NCBI RefSeq assembly: GCF_042683745.1
Contig: NZ_JBHUJX010000018.1
Coordinates: 124,001 to 188,000, forward strand
DNA from: Pseudoneobacillus sp042683745
GTDB lineage: Bacteria; Bacillota; Bacilli; Bacillales; Cytobacillaceae
Length of the DNA: 64,000 nucleotides
Direction of reading: 5' to 3'
Both the position numbers and the translations under genes were made by a program. Positions 25,446-33,815 of the stretch are shown one piece after another; position 1 is the stretch's first letter; every line of letters begins with the position of its first letter. Under the pieces are notes generated by a model. It had not been told where the DNA came from and searched no databases. It saw nothing but the letters and a program-made list of their open reading frames with translations.

Positions 25446-26135
25446 ATGACTCAAATCTCTCCTCTTTATGATAAAACCTATGAATGCATGGCCTGTAGTA
25501 AGAACTTTTCTACTAAAAAAGTCCGGTCACGCTTTATTAAAGTACTCGAATATGATACTGATTTCTTTCCAAGCTACCATTCAGAAGAAAGCAATCCAAT
25601 ATTTTACCATATTAATGTCTGTCCGAATTGCGGATTCTCTTTTTCTGAAGATACAAATCGTTACTTCCGACCTAATACATTAGAAATGATAAAAGAAAAA
25701 ATTTCAAACAATTGGAATTCCCTTGATTACGGCGGGGTTCGAACTTTGATTGATGCAATCAATTGTTACAAATTAGCCATATACACAGCGACAATTAAAA
25801 TGGAAAAACATATTGTTCTAGCAGGAATGTATCTTCGAGTTGCGTGGTTATATCGTAGTTTGAAAAACGAAGAACAAGAGCAACGATTCATGAAGTTATC
25901 TTTACAGGAATATATTCTATCTTATTCTGAAGATGACTTTAGGGGTACACAAGTTTCAGAAGTTAAACTATTATATTTAATTGCAGAGCTTTCGATTCGG
26001 ACGAGCGACTATAATCAAGCTGTAAAATATTTCTCAAAAGTCATTGAGCGCCAGAAAATATCTGTTGAACCTCGCATTATAGAAATGGCAAAAGATCGTT
26101 GGCAAGAAATTCGTGAAACCAAAAAACATGCATAG
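25446..26135 (+). CDS. DUF2225 family protein
   Basis: 229 residues from ATG at 25446 (GGAAGGTG upstream). The N-terminal part holds two CxxC pairs, ECMACSKNF and VCPNCGFSF, about 60 residues apart, which predicts one zinc site. The rest is helical and TPR-like (LAGMYLRVAWLYRSL, LYLIAELSIRTSDYNQAVKYF). Function of the family is unknown. A longer frame to 25353 lacks a ribosome site. Confidence 0.8.
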   Translation: MTQISPLYDKTYECMACSKNFSTKKVRSRFIKVLEYDTDFFPSYHSEESNPIFYHINVCPNCGFSFSEDTNRYFRPNTLEMIKEKISNNWNSLDYGGVRTLIDAINCYKLAIYTATIKMEKHIVLAGMYLRVAWLYRSLKNEEQEQRFMKLSLQEYILSYSEDDFRGTQVSEVKLLYLIAELSIRTSDYNQAVKYFSKVIERQKISVEPRIIEMAKDRWQEIRETKKHA

Positions 26136-26155
26136 AGCGTCTGAATGCAAAAAAA

Positions 26156-26193
26156 AGCTGGATTGTGCGAGTATAATCCGATCAATCCAGCTT
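26156..26193. terminator. Bidirectional terminator between the DUF2225 gene and yuzB
   Basis: Eleven-base stem AAGCTGGATTG / CAATCCAGCTT with a 16-base loop; eight T on the minus strand and AAAATAT on the plus strand. Confidence 0.85.
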
Positions 26194-26201
26194 AAAATAT
26201 A

Positions 26202-26441
26202 CTAAAACATTGGGTTTTCATCTAAATATTGATAAATATTTTCAACTAGCTCATCTGGAGTTTCGCCAGTTACAACCTCACCATTCACAAGCGCGTATAA
26301 TGTTGATGCGCATTTTCCACAATAGCCTAAACACCCGTATTCGATCACATCTAGATCAGGATCTCGCTCTAGTTGTTCCCTTGCTCTTTGTGCACCGCTA
26401 GCAAGATTGCTAATACAAAACTCAATGATAGGTTTTATCAT
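26202..26441 (-). CDS. yuzB: YuzB (DUF1450)
   Basis: 79 residues of the small thioredoxin-like DUF1450 family. It has EFCISNLASGA near the N-terminus and EYGCLGYCGKC, a Cys cluster (CLGYCGKC) that could bind a metal or Fe-S cluster. Ribosome site AGAGGTG. Function unknown; position near yutJ matches B. subtilis. Confidence 0.85.
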   Translation of the reverse strand: MIKPIIEFCISNLASGAQRAREQLERDPDLDVIEYGCLGYCGKCASTLYALVNGEVVTGETPDELVENIYQYLDENPMF

Positions 26442-26799
26442 TCATTTCACCTCTTATACAGTGTTAATCCTACCTTTTTTTCTAAAAATGGTCAAACTTT
26501 ATTAATTATTAACTAATCTATAAAATTCTCGAAAATCGATAACTTATTTAATTGAAAGTTCACGTCCAGAGTAAGCATCCTAGCCCCAACGTACAGGATG
26601 TACTCATGTCAACAATGCGACAGTACTTCGCTTTTTTTGTTATTTGTCAATCATTTTTTGAAACTGTTGTGATTTTGTCACATATTAGTTATACTTTTTA
26701 TGGCTAAAATAATAAATATTACGATTCTCAAAATTGTTTATTTACAATTTGTTCGGAAACTAAGTTGCAGCTTCCTGAGAGAAAAAGGAGATAAGCAAT
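26442..26799. other. Intergenic region upstream of yutJ
   Basis: About 360 bases without a gene. It contains a decayed copy of the interspersed element (26562-26645) and, after it, an AT-rich stretch (26646-26780) that probably carries the yutJ promoter. No clear -35/-10 pair is assigned. Confidence 0.5.
26562..26645 (-). repeat. Interspersed element, copy 1 (decayed, module only)
   Basis: Matches the module of the interspersed element in reverse orientation: AGCATCCTAGCCCCAACGTA, then a GTAC-centred part and an AATGCGACAG part with several mismatches. The outer ends and the variable hairpin are lost. Confidence 0.65.
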
Positions 26800-27864
26800 A
26801 TGAAAAAACTTGTCATTCTTGGTGGCGGATATGGTGGTATGAGGGTATTAAACGAGCTATTACCTAATCATTTACCAGCTGATGTCTCCCTTACATTAAT
26901 TGATCGGGTTCCTTACCACTGTTTAAAAACGGAATATTACGCTTTAGCAGCTGGCACGATATCTGACCAACATATTCGAGTTGCCTTCCCTGAACATCCT
27001 AGGTTAGAAGTGAAGTATGGGGAAGTAACTGGAATCGACTTAAAAAACAAAACGGTAAAATTAAAAAATGAAGATCAACTATACGATGAATTAATTATCG
27101 GGCTTGGATGTGAAGATAAGTATCACGATGTCCCTGGTGCAAATGAATTTACTTATAGCATCCAAACGATTGAAAAATCGAGAGAAACATACCAAGCATT
27201 GAATAACTTAGCACCTGGTTCAACAGTTGGAATTGTAGGAGCTGGACTAAGTGGTGTGGAACTTGCGAGTGAATTAAATGAAAGCCGCCCCGATTTAAAA
27301 ATTTTATTATTTGACCGTGGCGAGTACATTCTTTCTGCTTTCCCTCAAAAGCTAAGTGAATATGTACAAAAATGGTTTGATTCACATAATGTTGAAATTA
27401 TCAATAATGCTAATATTACACGAGTAGAATCTAATCAATTATTCAACAACGATACACCGATTCCTTGTAATATTGTCGTTTGGACAGCAGGTATTCAACC
27501 AAACAAAGTTGTCCAAGATTTAGAAGTTGAAAAAGACAAGCAAGGACGAGTCATTTTAACTAACAGACATCATCTTCCAAATGATGAAAATGTATTTGTC
27601 ATTGGTGATTGTGCTAGTTTACCTCATGCCCCTAGTGCACAACTGGCAGAAGGGCAGGCTGAACAAGTGGTCCAAGTTTTAGTAAAACGTTGGAATGGTG
27701 AAGAACCACCTGAAACCTTCCCACCAATTAAATTAAAAGGAATCCTCGGTTCACTAGGAAAAAAACATGGATTCGGTTTAGTTGCCGATCGTGCCATTAC
27801 TGGGCGAGTGGCTAGACTTATTAAGTCTGGAATATTATGGATGTATAAGTATCATAAAGGGTGA
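26800..27864 (+). CDS. yutJ: NADH dehydrogenase-like flavoprotein (YutJ)
   Basis: 354 residues, second type II NADH dehydrogenase-like protein of the window. FAD motif LVILGGGYGGMRVLNEL, NAD motif VGIVGAGLSGVELASEL, and FVIGDCASLPHAPSAQLAEGQ. It lacks the long C-terminal membrane-binding extension of Ndh. Ribosome site AAAAGGAGAT. Electron acceptor unknown. Confidence 0.9.
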   Translation: MKKLVILGGGYGGMRVLNELLPNHLPADVSLTLIDRVPYHCLKTEYYALAAGTISDQHIRVAFPEHPRLEVKYGEVTGIDLKNKTVKLKNEDQLYDELIIGLGCEDKYHDVPGANEFTYSIQTIEKSRETYQALNNLAPGSTVGIVGAGLSGVELASELNESRPDLKILLFDRGEYILSAFPQKLSEYVQKWFDSHNVEIINNANITRVESNQLFNNDTPIPCNIVVWTAGIQPNKVVQDLEVEKDKQGRVILTNRHHLPNDENVFVIGDCASLPHAPSAQLAEGQAEQVVQVLVKRWNGEEPPETFPPIKLKGILGSLGKKHGFGLVADRAITGRVARLIKSGILWMYKYHKG

Positions 27865-27869
27865 CAGTA

Positions 27870-27901
27870 AAAGGGAGTTGACCATTAGGTCAGCTCCCTT
27901 T
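27870..27901. terminator. Bidirectional terminator between yutJ and yuzD
   Basis: Fourteen-base stem AAAGGGAG-T-TGACC / GGTCA-G-CTCCCTTT with loop ATTA. Confidence 0.85.
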
Positions 27902-28229
27902 ATTCTGCAGCCGAATAACCGTATTTTTCCATTTCAGCATAAATCGTTTTTAGCTTTGGATTTCCTTCCCCAACCACTTTACCTTCCAATAAAACCACTG
28001 GGTAAAACATATCCTCTTCTATGACACGACCTGCAAACTCTTTTTTCTCTTCATCACTTGGCGGATTGAAAATATCCACATAAGATATAGTAAACGGTTG
28101 ATCCACATATTTCCTTGCAATGGCTGCTTCAAGCCATTCAAATGTTTCTTTTGAAGATGGAAGATTTACGCAGCTTGGACAAAGTACTTCTGCACCATAA
28201 ACCACAATTTCAATCGATTTTTTCTCCAT
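27900..28229 (-). CDS. yuzD: YuzD (DUF1462, thioredoxin-like)
   Basis: 109 residues of a disulfide-related thioredoxin-like fold: IVVYGAEVLCPSCVN with a CPSC active-site-like motif near residue 16, and FYPVVLLEGKVVGEG with a cis-Pro position. ATG at 28229 is preferred to GTG at 28238 because AAAAGGGTG is six bases upstream of it. Divergent from yutI. Function unknown, possibly redox or Fe-S related by neighbourhood. Confidence 0.82.
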   Translation of the reverse strand: MEKKSIEIVVYGAEVLCPSCVNLPSSKETFEWLEAAIARKYVDQPFTISYVDIFNPPSDEEKKEFAGRVIEEDMFYPVVLLEGKVVGEGNPKLKTIYAEMEKYGYSAAE

Positions 28230-28371
28230 TTTCCGCACCCTTTTCTTTTTCTTTTATTTTACAACACGATCACATAAAAAACCTATTTATTTGATTTCGT
28301 CTTTCCAGATTCCGTAATAGATTTTTCAAGCGATAATGATTATAATAACAGTATGAAAGGAGTCGATTACA

Positions 28372-28608
28372 ATGTCAGGTCAAGATATTAAAGCAGAAGT
28401 TCAAGAAGTATTAGATAAATTGCGTCCATTCCTTCTTCGTGACGGAGGAGATTGTGAACTAGTAGATGTAGAAGATGGTATTGTTAAACTTCGTTTACTA
28501 GGCGCTTGCGGAAGCTGCCCAAGTTCAACTATCACTCTAAAAGCTGGAATTGAAAGAGCATTATTAGAGGAAGTTCCAGGTGTCGTTGAGGTAGAACAAG
28601 TATTTTAA
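28372..28608 (+). CDS. yutI: NifU C-terminal domain Fe-S protein (YutI/Nfu)
   Basis: 78 residues, a single Nfu domain with the cluster-binding CGSCPSS motif and LRPFLLRDGGDCELVD. It can bind and pass on a 4Fe-4S cluster. Ribosome site AAAGGAG, nine bases upstream. Confidence 0.93.
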   Translation: MSGQDIKAEVQEVLDKLRPFLLRDGGDCELVDVEDGIVKLRLLGACGSCPSSTITLKAGIERALLEEVPGVVEVEQVF

Positions 28609-28618
28609 GTTAATGATA

Positions 28619-28653
28619 AAACGCGACTCTTTTATAGAATCGCGTTTTTTTTA
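28619..28653 (+). terminator. yutI terminator
   Basis: AAACGCGA-C-TC / GA-A-TCGCGTTT stem and eight T in a row; also serves convergent thrB. Confidence 0.9.
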
Positions 28654-29540
28654 TACACTTGGCTTCCCTTTCTATCAATTGGCAGCAGTTGTATGTTTGA
28701 TTGTGGGAAACTTTCGGTAAGTGATTGTTTAAGTCGTATAGCTTGTCCTTTTTCAATAAATGCTAACAATGTTGGTCCAGCCCCGCTCAATGCTACACCG
28801 AACGCACCATTTTTTTTAGCTACCTTTTCAAACTGATCGTAAAATGGGATAAGATCTTTACGGTATGGTTGGTGAAATAAGTCATTTTCCATCATCTTTC
28901 CTGCAATTATCCAATTTTGACTCAGTAACGAAGCAATTAATAAATTGGCCACTGAAGAAGCTGCAACAGCTTCCTTGTAACCTAGACCACTTGGTAAAAC
29001 CTTTCTAGACTCACTAGTTAACAAAGTACTGTTAGGAATGCAGCCAACCACTTCAAAATCTAGTTCTGAAAATGAAAGAAGATGCACTTCATTTTTGAAA
29101 TAGCTTCCTATGACTAGCCCACCATAAAGCGATGCTCCAACATTATCAGGATGTCCTTCTATTTCGGTAGCAATTTGTAGTTTTTCTTGCTGAGTAAGCT
29201 GCAAATGTCCTAATTGATCCGCAAGTTCAATTCCAGCCACAATGGCAGCGGCGCTAGAACCTAACCCTCTTGCTAGGGGAATCGAAGTATTCATTTTTAT
29301 GGAACACGGAGGGATCTTAATGCCATATTTTCTACTAACGATTTTTGCGACGTTAAAAATAAAATGTGATTCAGCCTTAGAAAGCTGTTGCAATTCAGGT
29401 GAGGTAGTAGTGATCCTCCATCTATCAGAAAGCTCAACTTCTAAAGTTAAATATAATCCTAGAGCTATACCAACAGAATCAAAGCCTGGACCAAGATTTG
29501 CTGAGCTCCCCGGAACTTTAATTGAAAATGAATTATACAT
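28632..29540 (-). CDS. thrB: Homoserine kinase
   Basis: GHMP kinase that phosphorylates homoserine on the way to threonine. 302 residues: VPGSSANLGPGFDSVG at the N-terminus, the ATP loop PLARGLGSSAAAIVAG near residue 88, GHPDNVG and C-terminal GVALSGAGPTLLAF. ATG at 29540 is preferred, nine bases after GGAG. In B. subtilis hom-thrC-thrB form an operon next to yutH; here hom and thrC are not in the window and the upstream gene is a 2-hydroxyacid dehydrogenase. Confidence 0.93.
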   Translation of the reverse strand: MYNSFSIKVPGSSANLGPGFDSVGIALGLYLTLEVELSDRWRITTTSPELQQLSKAESHFIFNVAKIVSRKYGIKIPPCSIKMNTSIPLARGLGSSAAAIVAGIELADQLGHLQLTQQEKLQIATEIEGHPDNVGASLYGGLVIGSYFKNEVHLLSFSELDFEVVGCIPNSTLLTSESRKVLPSGLGYKEAVAASSVANLLIASLLSQNWIIAGKMMENDLFHQPYRKDLIPFYDQFEKVAKKNGAFGVALSGAGPTLLAFIEKGQAIRLKQSLTESFPQSNIQLLPIDRKGSQVYKKNAIL

Positions 29541-29578
29541 CACTTGCCACTCCACGAATATATTAGAAAAACAAATAT

Positions 29579-29610
29579 AGGGATTACCATGGAATAAGAT
29601 AATCCCTTTT
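29579..29610 (-). terminator. Possible terminator after the 2-hydroxyacid dehydrogenase
   Basis: Stem AGGGATTA / TAATCCCT with a 13-base loop; only a weak T-stretch follows on the minus strand. Confidence 0.5.
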
Positions 29611-29615
29611 GTGAT

Positions 29616-30602
29616 TTATTTACTGATACATTGCCACTCTTTATTTACTAATGTTTTCGGGCTATTTCCTTCCAACACGGCTGTGATATTACTAATACAA
29701 AGTTTCATCATCGTGATTCTTGTTTCTACACTAGAGCTACCAATATGAGGGATAGCGACTACATTAGATAATGAAAGTAAAGGATGTGTGGATCGAATCG
29801 GCTCTGTTTCAAATACATCTAGTCCCGCACCAGCAATCTCTCCTTCGGCAAGTGCTTGATAAAGCGCTTCTTCATCCACAACAGGACCTCGGGCAGCATT
29901 CACGAAGATGGCTGATGGCTTCATTTTTTGAAAAATTTCCCTCGTAAATAAATTTTTGGTTTCAGTCGTAAGTGGTGTTAAACATACGACATAATCCGAC
30001 TTTTTCACTAAATCAAGGAAGGGAGTATATTGAACTCCAAGTTTTTCTTCCGCTTCTAGTTTACGAGTACGATTATAATAAAGAATATCCATGTCAAACC
30101 CTGTTGCTCTTTTCGCAACGGCTTCTCCGATTTTCCCCATTCCAACAATCCCGATTGTTTTATGATGAACATCATGTCCCGCTAATAAAAGCGGACTCCA
30201 GCTTTTCCATTGATCGTTTTTAATATATTCAGCCGCTTCAACGATTCTTCTCGCTGTTGCTAACAGCAAGGCAAAGGTTAAATCTGCGGTTGTGTCGGTC
30301 AATACATCAGGTGTGTTGCAAACAGCAATCCCTTTCTCATTTGCCGCTTGAAGATCAATATTATCATAGCCAACTGCTAAATTAGCTACCACCTTTAGTT
30401 TCTTGCCTAAAGAAAGAACTTCCTGATCGATGGAGTCAGAAAGCATCGTAAGTAATGCATCTGCCTGACTTGTCTCTTTTAATAATACATCTCTTGGAAC
30501 GGGAATATCCTCTTTGTCCCACATACTTATTTCATAGTGGTCTTGCAAAACGTTTAACACATCTTCTGGTAGTTTTCTTGTTATGAAAATATAAGGCTTC
30601 AT
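29616..30602 (-). CDS. D-2-hydroxyacid dehydrogenase (glyoxylate/hydroxypyruvate reductase type)
   Basis: 328 residues, NAD(P)H-dependent reduction of 2-oxoacids such as glyoxylate. NAD fold IGIVGMGKIGEAVAKRA, the signature VNAARGPVVDEEAL (catalytic Arg), DVFETEP (Glu) and IPHIGSSS (His). ATG at 30602 lies six bases after GGAAGGGG. It lies between thrB and yutH on the same strand, a place held by threonine genes in B. subtilis. Exact substrate unknown. Confidence 0.9.
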   Translation of the reverse strand: MKPYIFITRKLPEDVLNVLQDHYEISMWDKEDIPVPRDVLLKETSQADALLTMLSDSIDQEVLSLGKKLKVVANLAVGYDNIDLQAANEKGIAVCNTPDVLTDTTADLTFALLLATARRIVEAAEYIKNDQWKSWSPLLLAGHDVHHKTIGIVGMGKIGEAVAKRATGFDMDILYYNRTRKLEAEEKLGVQYTPFLDLVKKSDYVVCLTPLTTETKNLFTREIFQKMKPSAIFVNAARGPVVDEEALYQALAEGEIAGAGLDVFETEPIRSTHPLLSLSNVVAIPHIGSSSVETRITMMKLCISNITAVLEGNSPKTLVNKEWQCISK

Positions 30603-30655
30603 CTTAATCCCCTTCCACAATCATTTCTACTACCAATTTTATCACATTTATCAAC

Positions 30656-31663
30656 TTATACCTCAAGCCAATCTAACTGTGGGATTTTTAGTTTTCTCAA
30701 TGGCACTTCCGCTAAGGAATAGAACTCTCCAATGAACCTTTCATAATCGCTAGTGCTCTGAAGATGCTTTTGAAACTTTTCTTCCAAAGAATTTCTATCT
30801 TGCTCAGATTGGGTCATATAATATCCTTCTACGCATTCAACAAAATGAAGTGGAAATAAGAGTCGGGCAAAAAGTAGACGCCATCCAAATGCCGATAACG
30901 GGGCGAGTGATTGGTAGTCCTTAAAGAATTTTCTAATTGGTTGATGATGAGTTTGTTTACTTTCAAAATAGACTTCTCTCGTCCACTCCGCTAAATCTCT
31001 GCTTCGATGATCAAATACCCAATCGAGAGGATTTTTTAACACATATTCCTTGCCCCAACTTTGATTCGAAAAACGTTCATGACATACAGTTCCGTGATCC
31101 ATTTGACCAGGTGTTTCATCCATTTCCGCATCGACTAAATATTGAATCGCATTTTCCGCAAGTCCCATGTAGTATGGATAAGACTCGATAAACATTTTTT
31201 CAAATTCATTTTCTGGGGTTTGATAAATTTTTGTTTGCCAAACTGTTTCCATTTGATCCATTCTTTTTTCCCATAATTGCTTCCATTGCCCAATACGACT
31301 TGTACGTTCAACCTTAAAAGGGATGGATAAGCCTCTTAAATGGAATTTGGCTAATTTTCTCCCCACTTGCTTTACATCGTTTTGTTTCTCTCCTAAACGG
31401 CAGGATAATAAGCAATGTGCCTTTCCTTCTTTCGTTCCAAAAAGTTCTCCTGATTTTGTTTGTGTTATACTTAAAACATGACGGTCGCCTCTTTGTATGA
31501 GATGATCGGCCAACCCTTTTAATTCTATAAGATATTCTGGACTTTCTCCTAAAGGGGCTAGTAAATATACCACATCATTGCTTATTAATCCTTCATAGCT
31601 ACCTAATCGGATCTGTCTATCTGGTCTGATCCCATACGTTTCATCAATCCATTTTGAAAACAT
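30656..31663 (-). CDS. yutH: Spore coat-associated protein YutH (CotS family)
   Basis: 335 residues, kinase-like CotS/YutH fold of spore outer layers. Seen: DRQIRLGSYEGLI, LAKFHLRG, HGTVCHERFSNQSWG and VFDHRSRDLAEWTRE, parts of the aminoglycoside-phosphotransferase-like core that are degenerate compared with true kinases. Start at 31663 after GGAGGGAAGGG. Expressed in the mother cell in B. subtilis. Confidence 0.85.
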   Translation of the reverse strand: MFSKWIDETYGIRPDRQIRLGSYEGLISNDVVYLLAPLGESPEYLIELKGLADHLIQRGDRHVLSITQTKSGELFGTKEGKAHCLLSCRLGEKQNDVKQVGRKLAKFHLRGLSIPFKVERTSRIGQWKQLWEKRMDQMETVWQTKIYQTPENEFEKMFIESYPYYMGLAENAIQYLVDAEMDETPGQMDHGTVCHERFSNQSWGKEYVLKNPLDWVFDHRSRDLAEWTREVYFESKQTHHQPIRKFFKDYQSLAPLSAFGWRLLFARLLFPLHFVECVEGYYMTQSEQDRNSLEEKFQKHLQSTSDYERFIGEFYSLAEVPLRKLKIPQLDWLEV

Positions 31664-31840
31664 ACAGACACTCCCTTCCCTCCTTACATATATATGTGTG
31701 TCTAACATGTTTTTACATCAATCACTAAGCAAAAAAAGTATAAGTCTTTAAATGCAGGAAATGATGAAAGAAGAGAATGGGCATTTTTGTTCCTTTTTCT
31801 AGACCACGGCATATTTTATTGCAATAGGGTATATATTTAT

Positions 31841-32100
31841 GAAAATGCGGAAGCGCCTTGTTTAGCCCCGATAAAGAAGACTGGTCGATTGGCGAGTGAA
31901 GCGAAGACAGAGACCTAGTGGCACTTATGCAAACCGTTCTTTGGTTTGCCAAGCAAATGCTTCGCCACCCAGAAAATCGTTCTTTGACTTTTTGGGTGGC
32001 GAACATTTGACCTCGAGGTCGACAAAAACGCGACGTCCTGTCGCATTATCGACACTAGTACATCCTGTACGTCGGGGCTAGGACGCTTGCGCTGGATTGC
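31841..32100 (+). repeat. Interspersed element, copy 2 (full length, about 260 bp)
   Basis: Starts GAAAATGCGGAAGCGCC and ends CGCTTGCGCTGGA. Contains TAGCCCC / GGGGCTA arms, the tip hairpin CTTCGCCACCC / GGGTGGCGAA around AAAATCG...GACTTT, CATTTGACCTCGAGG, and the conserved module CGACGTCCTGTCGCAT...TACATCCTGTACG. An extra insert at about 31870-31940 is unlike the other copies. It fills most of the 500-base gap between yutH and yutG. Confidence 0.85.
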
Positions 32101-32181
32101 GAAAAACTTCTTATGAGTAATTCACATCTTGATATTTTATAAACTTATTAGCAAAGAAAATCTAAAGAAAAGGTGAACTAT

Positions 32182-32682
32182 ATGACTGATGCCAATAAAC
32201 ATGATTTTTCTGAAAATACTGCTCGTAGAATGATCTTGGAAAGAGGGGTAACGATTCAAGATATTGCTGATTTAGTTTATTTCCTCCAAGAAAAATATCA
32301 CCCCCAATTAGCAATGGAAGATTGTATTTATAATGTCGAACGCGTTTTGACTAAAAGAGAAGTTCAAAATGCGATCCTAACAGGAATTCAACTAGACATT
32401 CTTGCCGAAAAAGGTTTACTCGAAGAACCACTTCAATCAATCATAAGCGTCGATGAGGGGTTATACGGGGTTGATGAAATTTTAGCATTTTCAATAGTCA
32501 ATGTTTATGGCTCAATTGGCTTTACGAATTACGGTTATATTGACAAGCTTAAGCCAGGAATTTTACAAAAATTAAATGATAAAACGACGGGCGAATGTCA
32601 TACATTTTTAGATGATATCGTTGGTGCTATTGCAGCGGCGGCTTCCAGTCGACTTGCGCATAGGGCAGCTGATACGGAATAG
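32182..32682 (+). CDS. yutG: YutG, PgpA-like phosphatidylglycerophosphatase
   Basis: 166 residues of the PgpA family, which removes phosphate from phosphatidylglycerophosphate, though Firmicute members are soluble and lack the membrane helices. Conserved parts: ARRMILERGVTIQDIADLV and the acidic TFLDDIVGAIAAAASSRLAH. ATG at 32182 is eight bases after AAAGG. Role in lipid synthesis is not certain. Confidence 0.82.
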   Translation: MTDANKHDFSENTARRMILERGVTIQDIADLVYFLQEKYHPQLAMEDCIYNVERVLTKREVQNAILTGIQLDILAEKGLLEEPLQSIISVDEGLYGVDEILAFSIVNVYGSIGFTNYGYIDKLKPGILQKLNDKTTGECHTFLDDIVGAIAAAASSRLAHRAADTE

Positions 32683-32723
32683 GAAGGAAAGGCTAGCTCA
32701 TTGGGGGCTAGCCTTTCCTTCCT
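32681..32723. terminator. Strong hairpin between yutG and yutF
   Basis: Seventeen-base perfect stem AGGAAGGAAAGGCTAGC with its complement and a 9-base loop, between convergent genes. T-runs are poor, but the position fits a bidirectional terminator. Confidence 0.75.
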
Positions 32724-33486
32724 AAATTTCCCATTGACTTAACGAATCTACAACATATGTCGGCTGTTGTTCGTACTTTGTTAGTAATTCCTTCGTTGTT
32801 ACTCCTGTATGAACTAATAATGTATCTAATCCTGCATGGATTCCTGCTAAAATATCGGTGTCATAATTGTCTCCAACCATTAATGTATCTTCTTTACTTG
32901 TGCCTATTACTTTTAGAGCTTGCTCCATAATGATGGATTCTGGCTTTCCAATAAAAATAGGCCTCACTTGCGTTGATACCGATACTACAGATGTTAAGGA
33001 ACCATTCCCCGGCAATAATCCACGTTCTGTAGGAATAGCAATATCACCATTCGTAGAAATAAACTTTGCTCCATTTCTAACGGCTAAGCAAGCGATGGCT
33101 AATTTTTCATAATTAATTTCACGGTCGATTCCTGTCACTACATAATCAGCGTCTTCCTTTGCAAATAGGAAACCCTTTTCTTCCAGTGCAGTTTGAATCC
33201 CTTCTTCACCAATTACATAAACTGAAGCATTCTTTTTTTGTGCATATATATAATTAGCTGTTGCTTGACTAGTAGTAAAAACAAGCTCTTCTGTTGCAGG
33301 GATATCAAATTCCTGTAGTTTTGCCGCTACTTGCCATGGGGTTTTAGATGAATTATTTGTAACAAATAAATATGGTATGCCTTTTACGTATAATTTTTTT
33401 ACAAAATCAATAGCTTCGGCAATTTTTTCAGTTCCTTTATACATCGTCCCATCTAGATCAATTAAGTACCCTTTATACTTTTTCAA
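32722..33486 (-). CDS. yutF: HAD-superfamily phosphatase YutF (NagD-like)
   Basis: 254 residues from TTG at 33486, eight bases after AAAGGAG. NagD/p-nitrophenyl phosphatase branch: YLIDLDGTMYKG (nucleophile Asp and general acid), PYLFVTNNSSKT, FIGKPES and MVGDNYDTDI. Acts on small phosphates in the cytosol. A longer frame runs back into a repeat element and is not the real start. Confidence 0.9.
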   Translation of the reverse strand: MKKYKGYLIDLDGTMYKGTEKIAEAIDFVKKLYVKGIPYLFVTNNSSKTPWQVAAKLQEFDIPATEELVFTTSQATANYIYAQKKNASVYVIGEEGIQTALEEKGFLFAKEDADYVVTGIDREINYEKLAIACLAVRNGAKFISTNGDIAIPTERGLLPGNGSLTSVVSVSTQVRPIFIGKPESIIMEQALKVIGTSKEDTLMVGDNYDTDILAGIHAGLDTLLVHTGVTTKELLTKYEQQPTYVVDSLSQWEI

Positions 33487-33550
33487 GATAATCACTCCTT
33501 TTATTTCCTGAACCGCCATCATCATTGTAATAAAAAAGTTAGCAAAATAA

Positions 33551-33737
33551 CAAAAGCGCAGGGCTCCTTGATCATCCACGACAAGCAAATGCCGTCCCAA
33601 AGAGGAGGTTTGCTCTTTAACCTCCTCTTTGGGGCGCCATTTGACCTCGAGGTCGACAAAGGCGCGACGTCCTGTCGCATTGTCGACACTAGTACTTCCT
33701 GTACGTCGGGGCTAGGACGCTTGCGCTGACGTGGACT
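33551..33737 (+). repeat. Interspersed element, copy 3
   Basis: Starts CAAAAGCGCAGGGC and ends GGACGCTTGCGCTGACG. The tip hairpin is a perfect 15-bp stem CCCAAAGAGGAGGTT (33596-33610) with its complement (33619-33633), unlike other copies. It carries the module CGACGTCCTGTCGCATTG. It fills most of the gap between yutF and yutE. Confidence 0.82.
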
Positions 33738-33791
33738 ATACAAGTTAATAAGTTACCACATCCGAGTATTCTATAGTTTCCTTAACAAACA

Positions 33792-33815
33792 AAAAGGCCG
33801 TGTTCACGACCTTTA
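33792..33815 (-). terminator. yutE terminator
   Basis: AAAGG-T-CGTG / CACG-G-CCTTT stem and TTTTTG on the minus strand. Confidence 0.8.
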
